64,000 nucleotides of DNA, from assembly GCA_028095005.1 (NCBI GenBank), contig CM051459.1:311366513-311430512 (forward strand), read 5' to 3'. The position numbers and the translations under genes were made by a program. The DNA comes from Rhynchospora pubera. Lineage: Eukaryota > Streptophyta > Magnoliopsida > Poales > Cyperaceae. Shown in pieces: positions 58,394 through 64,000 of this stretch. Each line of letters starts with the position of its first letter. The first letter of the stretch is position 1. The notes beneath the pieces are model-generated. The model was not told the DNA's origin, searched no databases, and saw only the letters and a program-made list of their open reading frames with translations.

Positions 58394-59865
58394 TAATCAG
58401 AATACATATCACATATAATTAAAACTCAAGTGAAATCCGTACCTTATACTGCAAGCAAAATCCAAAGCATAAGCAAGCAAGAAATCACTTATTCAACAAA
58501 TCCTCCAATAAGCAAGTTGTTTCTAAATTCCGACTCATAATAACCTGACTTTAAAACAAATATAAATTCCTTTTTAATTTTTATAACACCCAAATTATGC
58601 TACTTATAATCTTTATCAATTAGATTAGAAACTATGCTACCATGCATCATGATTATGCCATGCATTTACTAGACTCAATAATCATAAGTCGAGTAACTCA
58701 TTTATAGATCATGTAACTCATATAATATCCTTACCTACCATTTATCAAATGATCAAGTATCCTAATCCTAATTCAATTAATTTATGTAAGTCTAGTATGC
58801 CATGCAACTCAATTGGTACGATTCGAGTACCAATTATACATCTCATCTCACATGCAATACTCATGTAAATGCTAATACATTGTTTATTAGAATCTATTAT
58901 GCTTACTTTTCCAATTAATTCAAATAGATACCATTAGTTAATTTAGAAATCATTTTTCTTTCCTTAATGTATACATGCATGCACGATATGCGTGTCGATC
59001 AAGGTTTGAGGCCAAACCCTAATCCAAACCCAATACAATCCCTTTTTCATAATCAACCCTTAAAATCCATAAAAGAAAATCAATATTACAACACAATTAA
59101 TAATCATCCATCCCAAATGCATGACATGCAAAACCTTATATTTACCCTTATATACATGCAACTATTTATACCAACAATAAATGCAATAATTAAATCCATG
59201 TCATATGCTTAATAATTCCTATCATGCATAAAATTCCCAATTATCCAACATTTATCAAAGCAATCAATCCATTCATCAATCGATGACATAACAACACGAG
59301 CATTCAATCCAAAACAAATTCCCATTACTCAAATTACACAAACTAATTAGATTTCGTGAATTTCTCGATAAACCCTAGAAATCCAATACACATGCAATTG
59401 ACAAGAAAATTGCAAAGATAGCTATATATATACCACAAATCAAAGAAATTACTTACTTAGTTTCGGCCAAAGACCGATGACGCGAGAAAACGAGCCGAAA
59501 TCGCTATTTCTCGATTTTCACCACTTATCCCCGACAAAACCTTGCAAGTCCACTTGGAAATCGATGGAGAGGACCCCAGAGTGCTCCAAGTCGAATGGCG
59601 GCCAAAACCGATGAGTTCGCTCCATTTCCCGAAAAACTTCCGTCGAGAAATACGGCGAGGAGAGGCCACCAATCGACGATCCGAAGGTAGATGGTGCAAG
59701 AGAATGGTGAGGCGAACGCGTGGATACTTCGCTCCGGTGAAACGGTGGAGAAATGGTGGATTGGGTTTGGGGGGAGGAGGGATTCGGTTTGGGAGAGAAG
59801 AGAGGCTTGCGCCTCTCTGTTGGTTGCGCACAGAAAGAGAGAGAGAGAGCTGGATTTTTATTTCC

Positions 59866-59926
<61 letters not shown>

Positions 59927-60181
59927 ATTCAGAAATTATCAAATAAATCAAAAATCAATATTCTATGCATAAAAACAATTATGCAACAAAAGGAAAAATA
60001 GCTAATCTTTTTATAATGCCAACTAAAAATTTAGAAATTTTCATATTCTTATTTTAAGAATACCAGTAAGTATAAAAATTTAATTTCCAGCACAGAAATT
60101 ATTCAAAATAAAACCAACCAAGTGCACCCAATTTTTATATTAAAAATAATTTTAGAAATCGTAAAAATGTCGGGTGTCACA
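57190..60181 (-). repeat. 3' LTR of element B
   Basis: TGTGACACCCCG...GGGTGTCACA. The T tract is about 52 bases (59870-59921) against about 45 in the solo LTR. Confidence 0.9.
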
Positions 60182-61343
60182 TTCTTCCCTCCTTAAAAAA
60201 AATTTCGACCTCGAAATTTATCTAAATACATAACAATCATACAGTCAATAATACAATCAGATATAATAAACATATTATGCAACAATGATCAAGAAATTTC
60301 AAGTTCATGCGATGCGAGGGAGCCCGACATTTTATTCAATTCAAAATTAAAATACTACTAATAATACTAGAATGTCGGCCCAATCTCGGTGAATTAAATG
60401 CAAGCATGACAATCATAAGTCACAATTACAGGTCAATCAATTCAAAGTCAGATATCGCGAGTCTCTTCCTCAGAGAGCAACCAGCGATTATAGATATTCA
60501 GATACCGTGAATCACCTCTAAAGAGGGTTGCCAACGGTCAATCTATTCCATTTACAATTCAGACAATTCCATATCATATCATTATAACAATTCAAATAAC
60601 CAAACACTACAAGCAGAGAATACTACCACTCCTTACGTTATCATTTAAAAACAAATCTTTCAATTCTTGTAACTAGTAACATTTTGAAATATCCAGTTCT
60701 TTTCTTATCTTTTAGGAAGCACGGTAATATCAAAATTATTCTTGGCTGCCTTGGTGATCAGTCAAGGAAGTAAGAATAATTCTTATATTATTGAGATTCA
60801 ATTAACAAGTCAGATGATCAGTCAGCTTGTTTGATCCTTGTGCCAACAAAAGATAAGAAAATCTTTACTCAAATAAGTTCTGAAAGTTTGTGCATACTAT
60901 AATAAATTCATAAATCCTTAATATTCCAATTAGCATTAATATAACATAGAACATGCTTACTATAATAACCAAAATCCTTAACTTGCCATACCAACTCTTT
61001 TTTTTTTTTGGTGCACTTATCAAAATCACTTTACATTTCAAACATTAGAAAATAAGCTCTATTAATTTCATCCACAAAAATTGTTACAACCTATTAAACA
61101 TAACTTTTAAAATTACAACACATATATAAAATAATCAAGCAACTATAAACAATTAATATATTAGATATATACAAATACAAAGCATCTGTATCCTATAATA
61201 CTTACAACTTAGCTAGACAAACATTATTTTGCTAGCACAAATAGTAAGAAATCAACTTACCTACAAAACAACCCTTTAGGCGTACCCATTCACACGCAAT
61301 CTATTGGTCTGGTTTGGTTGCTAAACCATTCTCTGATACCATC
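60182..61343 (-). other. Non-coding interior of element B
   Basis: Same length as the interior of A with a few percent substitutions. The hairpin pair is intact at 60734-60781 and 60805-60830. The ORF at 60307-60510 is incidental. Confidence 0.8.
61330..61341 (-). promoter_or_regulatory. Primer binding site of element B
   Basis: Minus strand TGGTATCAGAGA: initiator tRNA-Met site with one mismatch at the last position compared with element A. Confidence 0.75.
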
Positions 61344-62510
61344 TGTGACACCCCGTCGAATACTGTAACTGGACAGTACACGATGGAGTGCCCGCCGCGG
61401 ATGCCTACTGCACCCGCAAGGCTTACTAATACTTAATTTACCAATTAATATTGATTCTACTCAAATAATATACCGATCAATTAGAATTTTATAATTTATT
61501 TACTTAAATATAAAGTAAATACTATAAAGGTCTGGTATATTTGGATTACTAACCACAATATCCAATGGTATGCTACTCGTCTTGCAGTCCCGCACTTGAT
61601 CTGAAACCTGGAACCCACAACCAATAGTGGAAAACAATGCAAAAAGCACGGAATGAGATAAATAAAATTTATCTCAGTACGGTATTCAGTTCCAGCCACT
61701 TGAGTTTTGATTATCATGTGTTGGAACTAAATACAAGACTGAGTCAAATCAATTCCAAATCAAATTTCATTTCTTTTTATTTCAAATAACATTAAAACTA
61801 GACTTTCAATCAAGCAATGCAATTAGACAAATAAATTCAATACTATTAGAAATCAATTTCTTTTCTTTGAATTCAAAATATGACAATCATCATTTCAATT
61901 ACCTGAACAAATAATTAATAACTTGTTTCCAATAGAAATAGCAAGGTCAAATCAATTCAATCAATGCAATATGAAATGTGAGCTCGGCATCAATTCCATA
62001 ACAATTCAAATATCAATGTATAGCAAAAGCCGACTCATTTGGTTGGACAATTATCTAATATGCAAGTCTGGTTTATCACAAGTCAATCATTTCAGTCATT
62101 TCCTTCAGATACCGCGAACCACCCTATAGATGGATGCCAACGGCCAATTCAATTCATACATAATTCAATCAATTAAATCATCAAAATGTACAAGCAAGCT
62201 GGGAACACTCACACTCCGGTCCATTCCAGACTAGACCTACTGAGTCCCGGTACATAAGCGCTTATTACACGGTGCTTGGTAGGATGGGTCATGACTCCAC
62301 CTCCAAACATTACGAGTGTCTATCTCAACCACACAAGTTGTACTTACCTCAATCAAATCACATTTCAATCGGATACCATTCAATATGCCATTTTCCAACA
62401 TTTCAATCGGATACCATTCAATATGCCACTTTCCAATCATGCATCAATATACAATTTCACAAAATGATCTCATGAACAAAATTCCAATTATGAATTCATA
62501 ATGCATAATG

Positions 62511-62547
<37 letters not shown>

Positions 62548-64000
62548 TAATCAGAATACATATCACATATAATTAAAACTCAAGTGAAATCCGTACCTTA
62601 TACTGCAAGCAAAATCCAAAGCATAAGCAAGCAAGAAATCACTTATTCAACAAATCCTCCAATAAGCAAGTTGTTTCTAAATTCCGACTCATAATAACCT
62701 GACTTTAAAACAAATATAAATTCCTTTTTAATTTTTATAACACCCAAATTATGCTACTTATAATCTTTATCAATTAGATTAGAAACTATGCTACCATGCA
62801 TCATGATTATGCCATGCATTTACTAGACTCAATAATCATAAGTCGAGTAACTCATTTATAGATCATGTAACTCATATAATATCCTTACCTACCATTTATC
62901 AAATGATCAAGTATCCTAATCCTAATTCAATTAATTTATGTAAGTCTAGTATGCCATGCAACTCAATTGGTACGATTCGAGTACCAATTATACATCTCAT
63001 CTCACATGCAATACTCATGTAAATGCTAATACATTGTTTATTAGAATCTATTATGCTTACTTTTCCAATTAATTCAAATAGATACCATTAGTTAATTTAG
63101 AAATCATTTTTCTTTCCTTAATGTATACATGCATGCACGATATGCGTGTCGATCAAGGTTTGAGGCCAAACCCTAATCCAAACCCAATACAATCCCTTTT
63201 TCATAATCAACCCTTAAAATCCATAAAAGAAAATCAATATTACAACACAATTAATAATCATCCATCCCAAATGCATGACATGCAAAACCTTATATTTACC
63301 CTTATATACATGCAACTATTTATACCAACAATAAATGCAATAATTAAATCCATGTCATATGCTTAATAATTCCTATCATGCATAAAATTCCCAATTATCC
63401 AACATTTATCAAAGCAATCAATCCATTCATCAATCGATGACATAACAACACGAGCATTCAATCCAAAACAAATTCCCATTACTCAAATTACACAAACTAA
63501 TTAGATTTCGTGAATTTCTCGATAAACCCTAGAAATCCAATACACATGCAATTGACAAGAAAATTGCAAAGATAGCTATATATATACCACAAATCAAAGA
63601 AATTACTTACTTAGTTTCGGCCAAAGACCGATGACGCGAGAAAACGAGCCGAAATCGCTATTTCTCGATTTTCACCACTTATCCCCGACAAAACCTTGCA
63701 AGTCCACTTGGAAATCGATGGAGAGGACCCCAGAGTGCTCCAAGTCGAATGGCGGCCAAAACCGATGAGTTCGCTCCATTTCCCGAAAAACTTCCGTCGA
63801 GAAATACGGCGAGGAGAGGCCACCAATCGACGATCCGAAGGTAGATGGTGCAAGAGAATGGTGAGGCGAACGCGTGGATACTTCGCTCCGGTGAAACGGT
63901 GGAGAAATGGTGGATTGGGTTTGGGGGGAGGAGGGATTCGGTTTGGGAGAGAAGAGAGGCTTGCGCCTCTCTGTTGGTTGCGCACAGAAAGAGAGAGAGA
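61344..64000 (-). repeat. 5' LTR of element B, incomplete at window edge
   Basis: Follows 57190 onward base for base by eye as far as the window goes; the T tract and terminal TGTCACA are not included. Confidence 0.88.

Larger units (their letters stand above)
57190..64000 (-). mobile_element. Non-autonomous LTR retrotransposon B, nested in C, cut by window end
   Basis: LTR 57190-60181 (2992 bp), interior 60182-61343 (1162 bp), second LTR from 61344 to the window end. The left flank GTGTC (57185-57189) is the expected target duplication. Polypurine tract on the minus strand at 60182-60194, PBS at 61330-61341. No gag-pol. The two LTRs look identical where both are visible apart from repeat-tract length, so insertion is very recent. 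Confidence 0.88.

Overview
The window reads as nuclear DNA of a flowering plant, most likely a eudicot. It is AT-rich, its genes have short exons with GT-AG introns, and its families are plant ones: CASP-like membrane proteins, DUF313-type B3 proteins, a FAR1/MULE relative, LTR retrotransposons primed by initiator tRNA-Met, and many MITEs. There are no operons or bacterial features. I cannot name the species.

Layout. 0.2-36.2 kb is a gene cluster grown by segmental duplication. B3-domain genes lie on the minus strand: two frameshifted copies at 0.2-0.7 and 3.7-4.2 kb, a 5'-end relic at 13.56-13.8 kb and one intact copy at 26.5-27.0 kb. Three two-exon CASP-like genes lie on the plus strand at 12.0, 15.9 and 35.1 kb. 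Their flanks are recognisably homologous and are cut up by a solo LTR (5.2-8.2 kb), a complete 6.75 kb non-autonomous LTR element (17.4-24.2 kb), several MITEs, and a roughly 4 kb insertion-like stretch (28-32 kb) that may be a Helitron carrying exon fragments. 37.2-40.6 kb is a decayed Copia element with a gag ORF and LTRs packed with palindromes. 41.4-45.1 kb is a five-exon UBR7-like gene. 46.5-48.8 kb holds three MITEs sitting in TA microsatellites and a truncated FAR1-like gene. 50.6-50.9 kb is a small MGNC-type protein gene. 53.4-64 kb is a large LTR retrotransposon (C) interrupted by a second non-autonomous element (B) that runs off the window edge.

The main discovery candidate is in the non-coding interior of the LTR elements. 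Two adjacent hairpins have unrelated stems in each family, yet the two apical loops stay complementary: TGATCA with TGATCA in elements A and B, TGGTCA with TGACCA in element C. That is the pattern expected of a conserved kissing-loop RNA, possibly a dimerisation or packaging signal of a non-autonomous retrotransposon. Other notable points are hairpin module arrays in the LTRs, a CASP-like gene whose C-terminus and stop codon come from a MITE, and MITE insertions proved by empty sites in paralogues.

All calls are by eye. Repeat identities are approximate, and exon structures are predictions from splice signals and comparison among the copies.
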